Shown here: piece after piece, positions 35,222 through 43,946 of the stretch
Position numbering within the stretch: position 1 is the first letter of the stretch
How the letters are laid out: each line of letters starts with the position of its first letter
Assembly (NCBI RefSeq): GCF_036170895.1
Contig: NZ_CP108036.1
Location: 7,785,501 to 7,849,500 of the forward strand
Reading direction: 5' to 3'
Length of the DNA stretch: 64,000 bases
Source of the DNA: Streptomyces erythrochromogenes
GTDB taxonomy: Bacteria; Actinomycetota; Actinomycetes; Streptomycetales; Streptomycetaceae
Made by a program: the position numbers and the translations under genes
Notes under the pieces: model-generated
Told to the model about the DNA's origin: nothing
Databases searched by the model: none
The model's input: only the letters and a program-made list of their open reading frames with translations

Positions 35222-35429
35222 GCACCGAAACGGAGATCAGGACCGGCTGCGCGGCATCCCGCGCGAGCCCGACGACATCTTCGGCCTTCACGTGCTCGGC
35301 CTGCCCACGGAGCTCCGCGCCCGCCGCTGCCCCTGGAACGCGGCCGCGCTGCGCCTGCTCGACGACCCTGCTCCGGATTTCGTTGCCGCCACCCGATCCC
35401 ACCTGAGTGATCACGGCGGGTACGCATGA
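35222..35429 (+). pseudogene. possible C-terminal gene remnant
   Basis: A frame without a start reads DRLRGIPREPDDIFGLHVLG, PTELRARRCPWNAAALRLLD and ends SHLSDHGGYA before TGA. Its composition is protein-like and codon bias fits, but no family was recognised and the 5' part is missing. Confidence 0.35.
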
Positions 35430-35534
35430 CGGTTGGGAGGGAGGGCCGGAGGGGGAGGGGCCGCAAGGGGTGCTGGAGCCGTGGGCGGGTGCAGGGCCGC
35501 TTCGCTCCGCGGCGTGGGCCATCCATTGAGGTGT

Positions 35535-36062
35535 TCACGCTCCGTCGGGGCCGCCGAGCGGCGCGGTGAACCGCGGCCGCCAGCCGTCCTCCGCCAACAC
35601 CACCAGCTGGACCGCCGCCGCACGGGTGCGCAGCGGCAACAGGTGCCCGACCGCGGCGCGGACACGGGCGGCGGCTGCCGGGTCGCCCGCACCCGTGGCG
35701 ACCGTGACATGGGCGGCGGGCCGCGCCCCGAAGCGCCCCCCGTACGGCCGCAATCCGGACCACTGGCCGTGGAACGCATCGACGATCGGCTGGAGTTCCG
35801 GCACGGAGACGGCGACGAAGCCCGGCTCCGTCACGACGTGCTCCAGGAGCAGATCGGCCGCCGGGAAACTCGCCGCCAGGGAACGCACGTTCGTCTCGTC
35901 CTGAACCGTCAGCACCGATTCCGGTACGAACGGGTAGAGGAGCGAGACGTGTGCCGGCACCCCGTGACGCACCAGGGCCGGGTCGATGCGCCACGCCGCA
36001 TCGAGGAGCGGGGCGGCGTCGGGCAGAACAATCACGACGGCGGTGGTCCCTGGATCAGGCAT
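35535..36062 (-). CDS. 2'-5' RNA ligase / 2H phosphoesterase family protein
   Basis: 175 residues with the two H-x-(S/T) motifs of the 2H superfamily: H38-V-S in AHVSLLYPF and H118-V-T in AHVTVATG. Such enzymes hydrolyse or form 2'-5' or cyclic phosphodiester bonds in small RNAs or nucleotides. Start at ATG 36062 with GAGGA upstream; longer in-frame extension is low-complexity. It faces the DUF4328 remnant. Substrate unknown. Confidence 0.88.
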   Translation of the reverse strand: MPDPGTTAVVIVLPDAAPLLDAAWRIDPALVRHGVPAHVSLLYPFVPESVLTVQDETNVRSLAASFPAADLLLEHVVTEPGFVAVSVPELQPIVDAFHGQWSGLRPYGGRFGARPAAHVTVATGAGDPAAAARVRAAVGHLLPLRTRAAAVQLVVLAEDGWRPRFTAPLGGPDGA

Positions 36063-36101
36063 TCCGCCATCCTCGCAGGCCGACCGGGATCGGCCCGCCC
36101 C

Positions 36102-36263
36102 ATGGCGGCCGAGACCGTGGACGAGCTGCTCATGGCAGGAAAGCTCGGGATCGCCGCGGACCTGGTCACGACGGTCGCCGGCGTCCTCGCCCTCCTCTTC
36201 GTCCGCAGGCTGACGGCGATGCAGAACACGATGGCGACCGAGGGCCCGTACGCGCGGGCCTGA
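36102..36263 (+). pseudogene. DUF4328-like membrane protein, C-terminal fragment
   Basis: Fifty-four residues with a hydrophobic stretch (GIAADLVTTVAGVLALLFVR) followed by RLTAMQN, the typical end of DUF4328 membrane proteins. Those proteins are about 200 residues or more, so only the last helix remains. Confidence 0.6.
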
Positions 36264-36468
36264 CGGCATCGCCGTGTGTGCCGGTGCCGGTGCCGGCGCG
36301 CAGGTGCAGCAGTTGGTGCCCTGGAGGCCGGGCGGTGGGGACCTTCGTGTGCCAGGCGCGGGTGGGCGTCCCCGCCCTCCTGCCTTCCCCTCACCCCTCT
36401 TTTCGTCCTCTTGACGATATGGGGGGCGTTCCTTTATCGTCGCACTGACGAAATGAAGGGGGGCCGTC

Positions 36469-37482
36469 ATGGCCGACATCACCCGGCGCTTCGGCTGGCG
36501 TCATCTGCGCTCCGCGCCCACCACGCACATCCGCCACCACCGGCGCGGCCGACTCGTCCACGATGGGCGGGGGCTCAGTTTCTGGTACCGCTCGCTGTCG
36601 GCGGCGCTGTCCGAAGTCCCGGTCGACGACCGGGAACTGGCCATGGCGTTCCACGCCCGTACGTCCGACTTCCAGGACGTCGCCGTGCAGGCCACCGTCA
36701 CCTACCGGATCAGCGACCCGGCCGAAGCCGCGGCCCGACTCGACTTCTCCGTCGACCCGGACACCGGGAGCTGGCGCGGGGCCCCCTTGGAGCAGATCGC
36801 CACGCTCCTCACCGAGACCGCTCAGCAGCACGCGCTGGACGTACTGGCCCGCACCCCGCTGGCCGTCGCCCTGGTGGACGGCGTCGCCTCCGTGCGGACG
36901 AACGTCGCCGCCGGCCTCGCCGCCGAGCCCAGGCTCCCGGCCACCGGCATCGACGTGGTGGCCGTGCGGGTCGTGGCGATCCGTCCCGAGGCCGAGGTGG
37001 AGCGCGCCCTGCGCACCCCGGCCCGCGAGCAGATCCAGCAGGAGGCGGACCGGGCCACCTACGAACGCCGGGCCGTCGCCGTCGAGCGCGAGCGCGCCAT
37101 CGCCGAGAACGAGCTGGCCAGCCAGATCGAACTGGCCAGGCGCGAGGAGCAGCTGATCGACCAGCGCGGCACCAACGCCCGCCGCGAGGCCGAGGAGAAG
37201 GCGGCGGCCGACGGCATCCGGACCGAGACCGAGGCGGCCCGCAAGGTCCGCCTGGCCCGCGCGGACGCCGAGGCGGAGCGCGAGACGGGCGCGGCGCGCG
37301 CCGAGGCCCAGGCCGCCTGGCTGCGGGTGCACGGCGAGGTCGACCCGGGCACGTTGCACGCCCTGGCGGCGACCCGGCTGGCGGAGAACCTGCCGCGGAT
37401 CGAGAGCATCACGCTCTCGCCCGACGTCCTCACCGGCCTCCTCGGCAGGCTCGGACGTCCGGAAGGCGGCTCGGGCGCGTGA
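36469..37482 (+). CDS. SPFH/band-7 (stomatin-like) domain protein
   Basis: 337 residues. A short N-terminal region leads into an SPFH domain (HRRGRLVHDGRGLSFWYRSL, FQDVAVQATVTYRISDPAEA). A long charged coiled-coil follows, rich in Glu/Arg/Ala (residues about 185-290), as in flotillins and stomatins. There is no obvious N-terminal membrane helix. Its TGA overlaps the GTG start of the NAD-kinase-like gene, so the two are translationally coupled and presumably cooperate. Function unknown. Confidence 0.85.
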   Translation: MADITRRFGWRHLRSAPTTHIRHHRRGRLVHDGRGLSFWYRSLSAALSEVPVDDRELAMAFHARTSDFQDVAVQATVTYRISDPAEAAARLDFSVDPDTGSWRGAPLEQIATLLTETAQQHALDVLARTPLAVALVDGVASVRTNVAAGLAAEPRLPATGIDVVAVRVVAIRPEAEVERALRTPAREQIQQEADRATYERRAVAVERERAIAENELASQIELARREEQLIDQRGTNARREAEEKAAADGIRTETEAARKVRLARADAEAERETGAARAEAQAAWLRVHGEVDPGTLHALAATRLAENLPRIESITLSPDVLTGLLGRLGRPEGGSGA

Positions 37483-38378
37483 GCCTCGCCCCGCGGGCGG
37501 TGCTCGTGCACCGCAGGACCGAGTACGAGGAACTGCTCGCCCGGCACGGGACGCACGGGCAGGCCGCGTTCTTCCTGTCCAGCCGGGGCCGGTCGATCGA
37601 CGAGGTGCTCCGCCGCCACGAGCGCACGCAGCACGCACTGCGGGAAGTGGCGGCGGCGGTACCGCTCACCTGGCGCAGCTCCCGGGTGGAGCGGGCGGAC
37701 CTGGACCGCTTCCTGTTCGCCCCGGAGGACGTGGTGGTCGTGGTCGGCCAGGACGGCCTGGTCGCCAACACCGCGAAGTATCTGGACGGACAGCCGGTGG
37801 TGGGCATCGACACCGACCCGGGGCGCAACCCGGGGATCCTGGTCCGTCACCGCTGCACCGACGCGGCCGCCCTGTTGCGTGCGGCGACCACTGCCGGGAG
37901 CGGGGCAGAGGAGCTGACCATGGTCGAGGCCGTCGCCGACGACACCCAGCGCCTCCTCGCCCTGAACGAGATCTACCTGGGCTCACCCGGTCACCAGACG
38001 GCCCGCTACCGCCTGGGTTCCGACGGCGACAAGGGCCCGGGCGAGGCACAGGCATCCTCCGGGGTGCTGGTGGGCACCGGAACGGGCGCCACCGGCTGGC
38101 TGCGTTCCCTGTGGCTGGAGCGCGGCAGCCGCGCCGAGCTGCCCGCGCCCTGCGAACGGCGGCTCCTGTGGTTCGTACGGGAGGCCTGGCCCTCTCCGAC
38201 GTCCGGAACGACGAAGGTAGCGGGTGAGCTGGGGCGGGGGCAGGGGCTGCAGCTGACCGTGGAGTCGGACCGGATCGTGGTGTTCGGCGACGGGATGGAA
38301 CGCGACGCCCTGGAGCTGACGTGGGGCCAGAGCGTACGGCTGGGCATCGCGGGGACGGCGCTGCGCCTGGTGACGTAG
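37479..38378 (+). CDS. NAD kinase-superfamily protein
   Basis: 299 residues. The nucleotide-binding core of ATP-NAD kinases is recognisable: DVVVVVGQDGLVANTAKYL in place of the usual GGDGT motif, VVGIDTDPGRNPGIL, LNEIYLG, and SSGVLVGTGTGATGWLRSL for the second ligand site. The altered first motif (GQDG) suggests changed catalysis or ligand. GTG start within the SPFH stop codon (GTGA). A canonical NAD kinase is unlikely; a sugar- or lipid-kinase relative or a regulatory paralogue is possible. Confidence 0.82.
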   Translation: MSLAPRAVLVHRRTEYEELLARHGTHGQAAFFLSSRGRSIDEVLRRHERTQHALREVAAAVPLTWRSSRVERADLDRFLFAPEDVVVVVGQDGLVANTAKYLDGQPVVGIDTDPGRNPGILVRHRCTDAAALLRAATTAGSGAEELTMVEAVADDTQRLLALNEIYLGSPGHQTARYRLGSDGDKGPGEAQASSGVLVGTGTGATGWLRSLWLERGSRAELPAPCERRLLWFVREAWPSPTSGTTKVAGELGRGQGLQLTVESDRIVVFGDGMERDALELTWGQSVRLGIAGTALRLVT

Positions 38379-38440
38379 GCGCAGCGCCCCACCCGGCCCA
38401 GCGCGCCGCGACCCCGACGTTCCGCTCACCGGCGACTTTC

Positions 38441-39712
38441 CTACGGGTACCAGGCGGCGGGAGTGGCGGGCATGCCTGAACCGCCGTCGAGGGTGGGGCG
38501 TACCGCAAGGAGTTGGTCGACGCCCATGCGGCGTTCGGCGAAGGCCGGCGAGGCGCCGGCCAGGTAGAGGCGCCACACCCGACCGGTGGTCTCGCCGACG
38601 AGGTCTTCGACCTCGGACCAGCGGTCTTCGAGACGGGTGCGCCAGGCGTCGATGGTGGCCGCGTAGTGCTCGCGCAGGGATTCGACACTGCGGATCTCCA
38701 GTCCGGCGGCCTCCAGCATGTCGGTGGTGCGGCCGACGGGCCGCATGTGCATGTCGGGTGCGATGTACGACTCGATGAAGGGTCCTCCGCCGGGTGCGTC
38801 GGCGCCGCGTGACATCTGCTGGATCAGGAGCCGGCCCTCGGGGCGCAGTGCGTCGTGCAGCTTGGTGGCGAAGGCGGGGTACTCGGCGTCGCCGACGTGT
38901 TCGCCCATCTCGACGGCGCAGGCCGCGTCGTACCCTCCGCCGTCGATGTGGCGCCAGTGCCTCAGCTGGACCTCCACCTGTCCGGCCACGCCCTCGCGGA
39001 CGGCCCGCTCGGCCACGAAGTCCCGCTGCTGCCGGGAGAGGGTGACCGCGGTGACGCGCACCTTGTGTTCCCGGGCGGCGTGCACGGCGAGGGAGCCCCA
39101 GCCGCACCCGACGTCCAGGAGCCGATCGCCGGCCCGCAGTCCGAGCTTGCGGCAGATCAGCTCCAGCTTGTCCCGCTGGGCCTCGGCCAGACCGTACGTT
39201 GCGTCGGCGGGCCGGGCCCAGTACGCGCACGAGTACGCCATCGACTCGTCGAGGAGCAGCGCGTAGAAGGCGTTGGACACGTCGTAGTGGTGGCTGATCG
39301 CGGCGCGGTCCCGGGAAGAGCTGTGCAGACGGCCGGTGAGCCGCGCGCGCCCGTCCGGCCGGCGTGGGGGCAAGGAGGCCGCGCCCAGTCCGACGGCGAG
39401 GGCTGCGGCCGCCGCCAGCCGGGCCGGACGCGGACGTACGACCCCCTGCTCACGCACGGCCCGGCCGGCCCGGGAGAGGGCGGTGGCGAGGTCGCCCTCC
39501 ACGTCGAGGTCGCCGCTGACGTAGGCCTCGGCGAGGCCCAGCTCACCGGGCTGCCAGAGCAGGCGGCGCAGGGCGTCGGGGGAGCGCAGTACGACCAGGG
39601 GCGCGTCGGCGGGCCCGGCCTCAGCGCCGTCCCAGTCGCGCAGTCGTACGGGGAGGGGGCCGGTGAAGAAGTGACTCAACAGAGCGGCGAGACGTGTCGC
39701 CGCGGGCTTCAT
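38441..39712 (-). CDS. cfa: cyclopropane-fatty-acyl-phospholipid synthase
   Basis: 423 residues with the CFA/mycolic-acid cyclopropane synthase signature: HHYDVSNAFYALLLDESMAY (141-160), SAM-binding VGCGWGSLAVHAA (201 onward) and the EHVGDAEY region. An N-terminal domain of about 120 residues is typical of bacterial Cfa. It transfers a methylene from SAM to unsaturated phospholipid chains at the inner membrane face, usually in stationary phase or stress. Confidence 0.92.
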   Translation of the reverse strand: MKPAATRLAALLSHFFTGPLPVRLRDWDGAEAGPADAPLVVLRSPDALRRLLWQPGELGLAEAYVSGDLDVEGDLATALSRAGRAVREQGVVRPRPARLAAAAALAVGLGAASLPPRRPDGRARLTGRLHSSSRDRAAISHHYDVSNAFYALLLDESMAYSCAYWARPADATYGLAEAQRDKLELICRKLGLRAGDRLLDVGCGWGSLAVHAAREHKVRVTAVTLSRQQRDFVAERAVREGVAGQVEVQLRHWRHIDGGGYDAACAVEMGEHVGDAEYPAFATKLHDALRPEGRLLIQQMSRGADAPGGGPFIESYIAPDMHMRPVGRTTDMLEAAGLEIRSVESLREHYAATIDAWRTRLEDRWSEVEDLVGETTGRVWRLYLAGASPAFAERRMGVDQLLAVRPTLDGGSGMPATPAAWYP

Positions 39713-39863
39713 CGGCCGTCCCCTACAACGTCAACGTCGGCGACCGCCGTCTTCCGGTGTTCTGCCACAACCGCTCCCGCCACAACTGCTCCCGCCACTC
39801 GACACGCCGCTGGTGCGCGGCCGTTCCACCCGTACTTCGCAGTCGAAGGCCGGGCGGATTGCC

Positions 39864-39898
39864 GGTGACGGGTGACGGGTGACGGGTGACGGGTGGCG
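39864..39898. repeat. GGTGACG heptamer tandem repeat
   Basis: Four perfect copies and one variant (GGTGGCG) of a 7-bp unit lie between the cfa start and the peroxiredoxin stop, followed by irregular GGCGGGT units. The tract is intergenic. Possible slippage or binding site; no function shown. Confidence 0.8.
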
Positions 39899-39940
39899 GG
39901 TCGGCGGGTCGGCGGGCCGGTGGCCGCCGCGCTGACGGGT

Positions 39941-40423
39941 TCAGACGGGCAGGGTGGCCAGTTGCGAGGCCAGGGCCGCCGCCGGTGGGAAGGTGGCGCC
40001 CACGGCCGTGACGTGTTTCCAGTGCAGGCGGCCACCCGCGTCGATGATGAACACCGAACGCCTCAGTCCGATCAGGGGCGCGGTGATTCCGAAGGACCGT
40101 GCCACGGCCCGGTCCGGGTCGGACAGGAGCGGCATCCGCAGCTGCCTGGCCCGGGCGAACCGCTCGTGGCTGTCGATGCCTTGGGCGCTGATCCCCCACA
40201 CCACTGCCCCCGCGGACTGCAACTGCTCCAGTCCGTCGGAGTAGGAGCACAGCTGCGCGGTGCAGACGGGTGTGTCGTCGCCGGGGTAGAAGGCGAGGAC
40301 CACGGGGTTTCCGCGCTGCTCGTGGAGGCTGTAGTCGCCGAGGTGAAAGGCCCCTCCGCTGAGTTGCCCGCCGGACAGGCGGAACTCGCCGGGGACGTCC
40401 CCGATCTTCGGGGTGCTGGGCAT
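39941..40423 (-). CDS. peroxiredoxin, PrxQ/BCP-like
   Basis: 160 residues, thioredoxin fold. The active site PGDDTPVCTAQLC has the conserved Thr51, the peroxidatic Cys54 and a second Cys59 four residues later, the atypical two-Cys arrangement of PrxQ/BCP. WGISAQGIDSHERFARARQL and PLLSDPDRAVARSFGI are family motifs. It reduces peroxides with thioredoxin or a similar donor in the cytoplasm. It lies just downstream of a decayed sigma/anti-sigma pair, which may once have controlled it. Confidence 0.9.
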   Translation of the reverse strand: MPSTPKIGDVPGEFRLSGGQLSGGAFHLGDYSLHEQRGNPVVLAFYPGDDTPVCTAQLCSYSDGLEQLQSAGAVVWGISAQGIDSHERFARARQLRMPLLSDPDRAVARSFGITAPLIGLRRSVFIIDAGGRLHWKHVTAVGATFPPAAALASQLATLPV

Positions 40424-40494
40424 GCGCCCTCCTTCTGTGATTCGGCTGCAGGCACTGGTTGCCCGCAGAACGTGGTGGGTCGCTGCGGTTCCCG

Positions 40495-40653
40495 TCAGGC
40501 GGGCAGGGCCATCAGCAGCAGGGGATCGGTGGTGGGCCGGGAGGATCCTCCGGCGGGTTCGACGGTGAGGCCGACCGCGGTGGCGGTGGCCGCTCCGCCC
40601 TGGAGGGGGACGGTTCCGTCGCCGTTGTGGACGTCGGTGTGGTGCAGGTTCAT
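40495..40653 (-). pseudogene. anti-sigma factor (RskA-type), internally deleted in frame
   Basis: The 52 residues consist of a typical anti-sigma start (MNLHHTDVH) joined directly to a C-terminus that matches RskA-type anti-sigma-K factors (GLTVEPAGGSSRPTTDPLLL then MALPA). The zinc-finger-like cytoplasmic domain, the membrane helix and most of the extracellular domain are missing. The start ATG overlaps the stop of the sigma remnant by ATGA, preserving the original coupling of the two genes. Confidence 0.7.
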
Positions 40654-40835
40654 GTGGTCACCCCCATGCAGTCGCGGAGCCGGATCAGCCCGTCGCGCAT
40701 GCGTGTCCGATGGTCGGAAGCGGTGTGCGCAGGGCTTGGGCGACCTCACGGTAGGTCAGGCCGCGGTAGTAGGCCAGGGCGAGTGCCGGGCCCCCGGCCT
40801 GGGCCGGCCGTCCGGCCGGGGGCGGCGTGTCCATC
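40650..40835 (-). pseudogene. ECF sigma factor (SigK-like), region 4 scar
   Basis: Only the C-terminal sigma-70 region 4 helix-turn-helix remains: ALAYYRGLTYREVAQALRTP then LPT, followed by a frameshift and LIRLRDCMGVTT ending in TGA at 40650. All of regions 2 and most of 3-4 upstream are lost. The stop overlaps the start of the anti-sigma remnant, the usual sigK-rskA layout. Confidence 0.75.
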
Positions 40836-41099
40836 GCATATGAGTCCTTCGTCCATTGCCGGTCCGGTGCAGGGCCAAGGGGTGGGTGTGAACGGTTCTT
40901 CGGAGCGGACGTTCGTGCGGATGGGAGGGCAACTCGTCACGCGGGCGGCCGCTCGTTTCCCCCACGCGAGTGAACCCGCCTCTCCGGACCGGCCGGAAGC
41001 CCGGGGACCGCGGAGGACCGGATGAGGGCAGGGCCTGGGACGTTCACCGGGACCCATTCGTTCGGGTGACGGGCCAATCCGCCCGATGGGTGCCGACGA

Positions 41100-42686
41100 A
41101 TGCCGGGTGTGAGCAGCTTCCGCACCACACTCGCCCGGGCCGGCCTCGGGGCACTGTCGGGCCTGCTGGCCGGCTCCACCGCGCTGGCGGTGGCCCAGCT
41201 GACGGCCGCCCTGGTGCGGCCCGCGGCCGGACCGGTGACGGTGGTCGGGGGCGCGGTCATCGACCGCACCCCGGCGCCGGTGAAGGACTTCGCGATCCGC
41301 ACGTTCGGAGAGAACGACAAGCTCGTCCTCCAACTCGGCATCCTCGTCCTGCTGAGCCTGTTCGCGACCGCCCTGGGCATCCTCGGCCTCCGGTACCGGC
41401 GGGCGGGGGCGGCCGGGGTGCTGGCGTTCGGGATCATCGGCGGGGCCGCCGCCCTGAGCCGGCCCGACAGCGGCGGAGCCGCGGACGTCCTGCCCTCGGC
41501 GGCGGGCGCGGTGGCAGGCGCTGCGGTGCTCTACCTCCTGGCGGGCAGAGCCGATCCCGCCGGCTCGCCGAACCGGGCCGACCGCAGCGGGGCCGGTTGG
41601 ACCCGGCGGGGATTCCTCAACGCCGCTGCCGCCACCGCGGCCGCGGCGGCCACCGCCGGAGCGCTGGGACAGGTGCTGTCCGGGCAGCGGGGGCTGGGAG
41701 CCGTCACCTCCCGCAACGCCCTCCGCCTGCCCGCCCCGGCCTCTCCCGCTCCCGCGGTTCCGGCCGGCACCCGGCTGATGGTGGACGGCATCAGCCCTTT
41801 CACCACGCCCGTCCGGGACTTCTACCGCGTCGACACAGCACTCGCCGTCCCCATGGTCGACGCCGGCACCTGGCGGCTGCGCATCCACGGCAAGGGCGTC
41901 GGCAGGCCCCGTACCTACACCCTCGGCGAGCTCCTGGCACGCCCGCTCATCGAACGGGACATCACCCTGACCTGCGTCTCGAACGAGGTCGGCGGCCCCT
42001 ACCTCGGCACCGCCCGCTGGCTCGGCGTACGGCTGGCCGACCTGCTGGCCGAGTGCGGGGTGGAACCGCCGTCGAAGGGCGGCGACGCCGATCAGCTGGT
42101 GGCCCGTTCCGTGGACGGCATGACGCTCGGATCGCCGGTCGAGGACGTCATGGACGGCCGCGACGCGATGCTCGCGGTCGGGATGAACGGCGAACCGCTC
42201 CCGTTCGACCACGGCTTCCCCGTCCGCATGCTCGTGCCGGGCCTGTACGGGTACGTGTCGGCGTGCAAGTGGATCACCGACATCGAGCTCACCACCTTCG
42301 ACGCCTACGACCCGTACTGGGTGAAGCGGAAGTGGGCGCGCCGCGCACCGATCAAGACCCAGTCCCGCATCGACACCCCCAAGCCCTTCGCACGCCCCGC
42401 CGCCGGCACGGTCATGGTCGCCGGCGTCGCATGGGCCCAGGGCCGCGGCATCACCCGCGTCGAGGTCCGGATCGACGACGGCCCCTGGAAGGAGGCCGAC
42501 CTGGCTGTCCAGGCGGGCGTCGACACCTGGCGGCAGTGGTCGTACCCGTGGCAGGCCACCCCCGGCGGACACACGATCACCGTCCGCGCCACCGACGGCA
42601 CCGGCCAGGTCCAGACCGAACAGCGGGCGCGGACGACCCCCGACGGGGCGAGCGGCTGGCACGGCGTGTTCGTCACCGTCCCCTAG
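41100..42686 (+). CDS. molybdopterin-dependent oxidoreductase, sulfite-oxidase-like, membrane-anchored
   Basis: 528 residues. About four N-terminal membrane helices (residues 10-150) are followed by a Tat-like RRGFLNAAAATAAAAATAG segment (170-188). A sulfite-oxidase-type Moco domain has the molybdenum-ligand Cys292 in LTCVSNEVGG. A C-terminal dimerisation (Mo-co_dimer) domain contains ITRVEVRIDDGPWKEADL. It probably works on the outer face of the membrane. The substrate is not evident. Adjacent decayed SigK/RskA genes are classical neighbours of such oxidoreductases in actinobacteria. Confidence 0.9.
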   Translation: MPGVSSFRTTLARAGLGALSGLLAGSTALAVAQLTAALVRPAAGPVTVVGGAVIDRTPAPVKDFAIRTFGENDKLVLQLGILVLLSLFATALGILGLRYRRAGAAGVLAFGIIGGAAALSRPDSGGAADVLPSAAGAVAGAAVLYLLAGRADPAGSPNRADRSGAGWTRRGFLNAAAATAAAAATAGALGQVLSGQRGLGAVTSRNALRLPAPASPAPAVPAGTRLMVDGISPFTTPVRDFYRVDTALAVPMVDAGTWRLRIHGKGVGRPRTYTLGELLARPLIERDITLTCVSNEVGGPYLGTARWLGVRLADLLAECGVEPPSKGGDADQLVARSVDGMTLGSPVEDVMDGRDAMLAVGMNGEPLPFDHGFPVRMLVPGLYGYVSACKWITDIELTTFDAYDPYWVKRKWARRAPIKTQSRIDTPKPFARPAAGTVMVAGVAWAQGRGITRVEVRIDDGPWKEADLAVQAGVDTWRQWSYPWQATPGGHTITVRATDGTGQVQTEQRARTTPDGASGWHGVFVTVP

Positions 42687-42986
42687 GGGGCACGCGATGC
42701 GGGCGCGGGCCGACCGGCTCAGCCTGCCGTGGCGCGAGTACGCCAACACATCGCCCACCATCCGCGGCGGCGCCGAAGCGCTGCTTACGCAGTCCCCCGA
42801 ACACCTCACACAGCGGGCCCCATTCACCGGGTGCCCGGCCGGCCGCACCTCCTTCCACCGCCTCACGGCGGTGACGACACCGGACGGCACGCTCTGGCAG
42901 TACGAGGTAGCTGTCCCTGGTGAATCGTCGGGGTGGGTGGTGCTTGATGCCGGTGCCGCCCACGACTCGGCCGCCCAGAAAGCGTG
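42687..42986. other. 300-bp stretch without a supported gene
   Basis: A plus-strand frame (42697 onward, RLSLPWREYANTSPTIRGGA) is open into the TetR 3' end but has no family, so it is left uncalled. Confidence 0.35.
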
Positions 42987-43559
42987 TCATCCACCGGGGT
43001 TGCCGTGGGGGAGGGCGAGGATGATGTCTGCGGCGCGGGCGATGACCTGGGCGCGGGTGGTGCCGGGGTGGTCGGCGGCGAGGAAGTGGCTGCCGACGGC
43101 CGTGCAGAACGCGAGCAGGGCGCGGGCCTCGACCTCGTCAGGGTCGTCGCAGAAGGTGCTGATCGCGTCGCGCGCCAGCTGAAAGCGCTGGTTGTCCACG
43201 CGGCGCAGGCGGGCGGCGATGGTGCGGTCGCGGCGGGCCCAGTCGCGGATGGCCAGGTCGATGGGGAGCAGGCGGTCGCTGGAGAAGGTGAGCTGTCCGG
43301 CCAGGCGGACCTTGTCCCGCGGGTTGTCGCACTCCCGCTCGATCTGGTCGATGACGTCGTCGACGCTCTCGCGCTCCCAGGTGTCCAGCATCCCGGCCAT
43401 CAGTGCGTCGCGGTCGGCGAAGTAGCCGTAGAAGCCGCCCTTGGTCACCCCCAGCGCCTTGGCGAGCGCCTCGATCCGCACCGCGTCCACACCGCCCGCG
43501 GCCAGCGCCCGCAGCCCCTCCTCGATCCACTGCTCCCGCGGTGTGCGCAATGCGCCCAT
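42987..43559 (-). CDS. TetR/AcrR-family regulator
   Basis: 190 residues. The N-terminal HTH at about 20-60 includes VRIEALAKALGVTKGGFYGY followed by FADRDALMAGML, which is diagnostic for TetR. The C-terminal ligand domain is all-alpha. It is divergent from the ABM-domain gene at 43659, and two matching dyad sites in the 99-bp intergenic region are likely operators for both genes. Confidence 0.92.
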   Translation of the reverse strand: MGALRTPREQWIEEGLRALAAGGVDAVRIEALAKALGVTKGGFYGYFADRDALMAGMLDTWERESVDDVIDQIERECDNPRDKVRLAGQLTFSSDRLLPIDLAIRDWARRDRTIAARLRRVDNQRFQLARDAISTFCDDPDEVEARALLAFCTAVGSHFLAADHPGTTRAQVIARAADIILALPHGNPGG

Positions 43560-43588
43560 CTGTGGCCCACCTCACGCTGCAATCCCTG

Positions 43589-43640
43589 TTGTACGGACCC
43601 GTATAACCAGTCTAGTCTCGCGTTGTACGGCATCGTATAA
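43589..43640. promoter_or_regulatory. two TTGTACG-N4-CGTATAA operators for the TetR regulator
   Basis: Sites at 43589-43606 (TTGTACGGACCCGTATAA) and 43623-43640 (TTGTACGGCATCGTATAA) differ only in the 4-bp centre. Each is a near-palindrome (one mismatch between arms), and they are repeated 34 bp apart. They sit between the divergent TetR and ABM genes, so the regulator probably represses both. Confidence 0.8.
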
Positions 43641-43658
43641 CCCGAGAGGGGACATGGC

Positions 43659-43946
43659 ATGTCATTCGGTTTCGTTGCCTTCCACTACCCGGCCCCCGAG
43701 CACGTTGAGGAGTTCGTCGCCGAGTGCCACCAGGTCGCCGAGGCGATGCGGCGGCAGCCCGGCTTCGTGTCCGTAGGGGTCTGGGTCACCCCGGACGGCG
43801 ACGCCGTCGTCACCACCGGCGCGTTCGAATCCGAGGAGGCCTTCCGGGCGACGGCCGACCTCGCCCGCGAGATGGGCGCGACGCCCGACGGCTTGAGCGA
43901 CCTGGAGATCAGGCCCCGTGAGGTCCACTTCCTTGTGTCGCGGTAG
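43659..43946 (+). CDS. antibiotic-biosynthesis-monooxygenase (ABM) domain protein
   Basis: 95 residues, ferredoxin-like dimeric barrel fold of the ABM/YgiN type: FVAFHYPAPEHVEEFVAECH, GFVSVGVWVTPDGDAVVTTG, AFESEEAFRATADLAREMG. Members are cofactor-free monooxygenases or heme/quinone-binding proteins. It is divergent from the TetR gene with paired operators upstream, so it is probably induced by the TetR ligand. Confidence 0.85.
   Translation: MSFGFVAFHYPAPEHVEEFVAECHQVAEAMRRQPGFVSVGVWVTPDGDAVVTTGAFESEEAFRATADLAREMGATPDGLSDLEIRPREVHFLVSR

Noticed and set aside
40495..40653. A 52-residue peptide that could be taken for a RiPP precursor
   Set aside because: Its C-terminal 30 residues match the end of RskA-type anti-sigma factors and it overlaps a sigma-factor scar, so it is an internally deleted anti-sigma gene.
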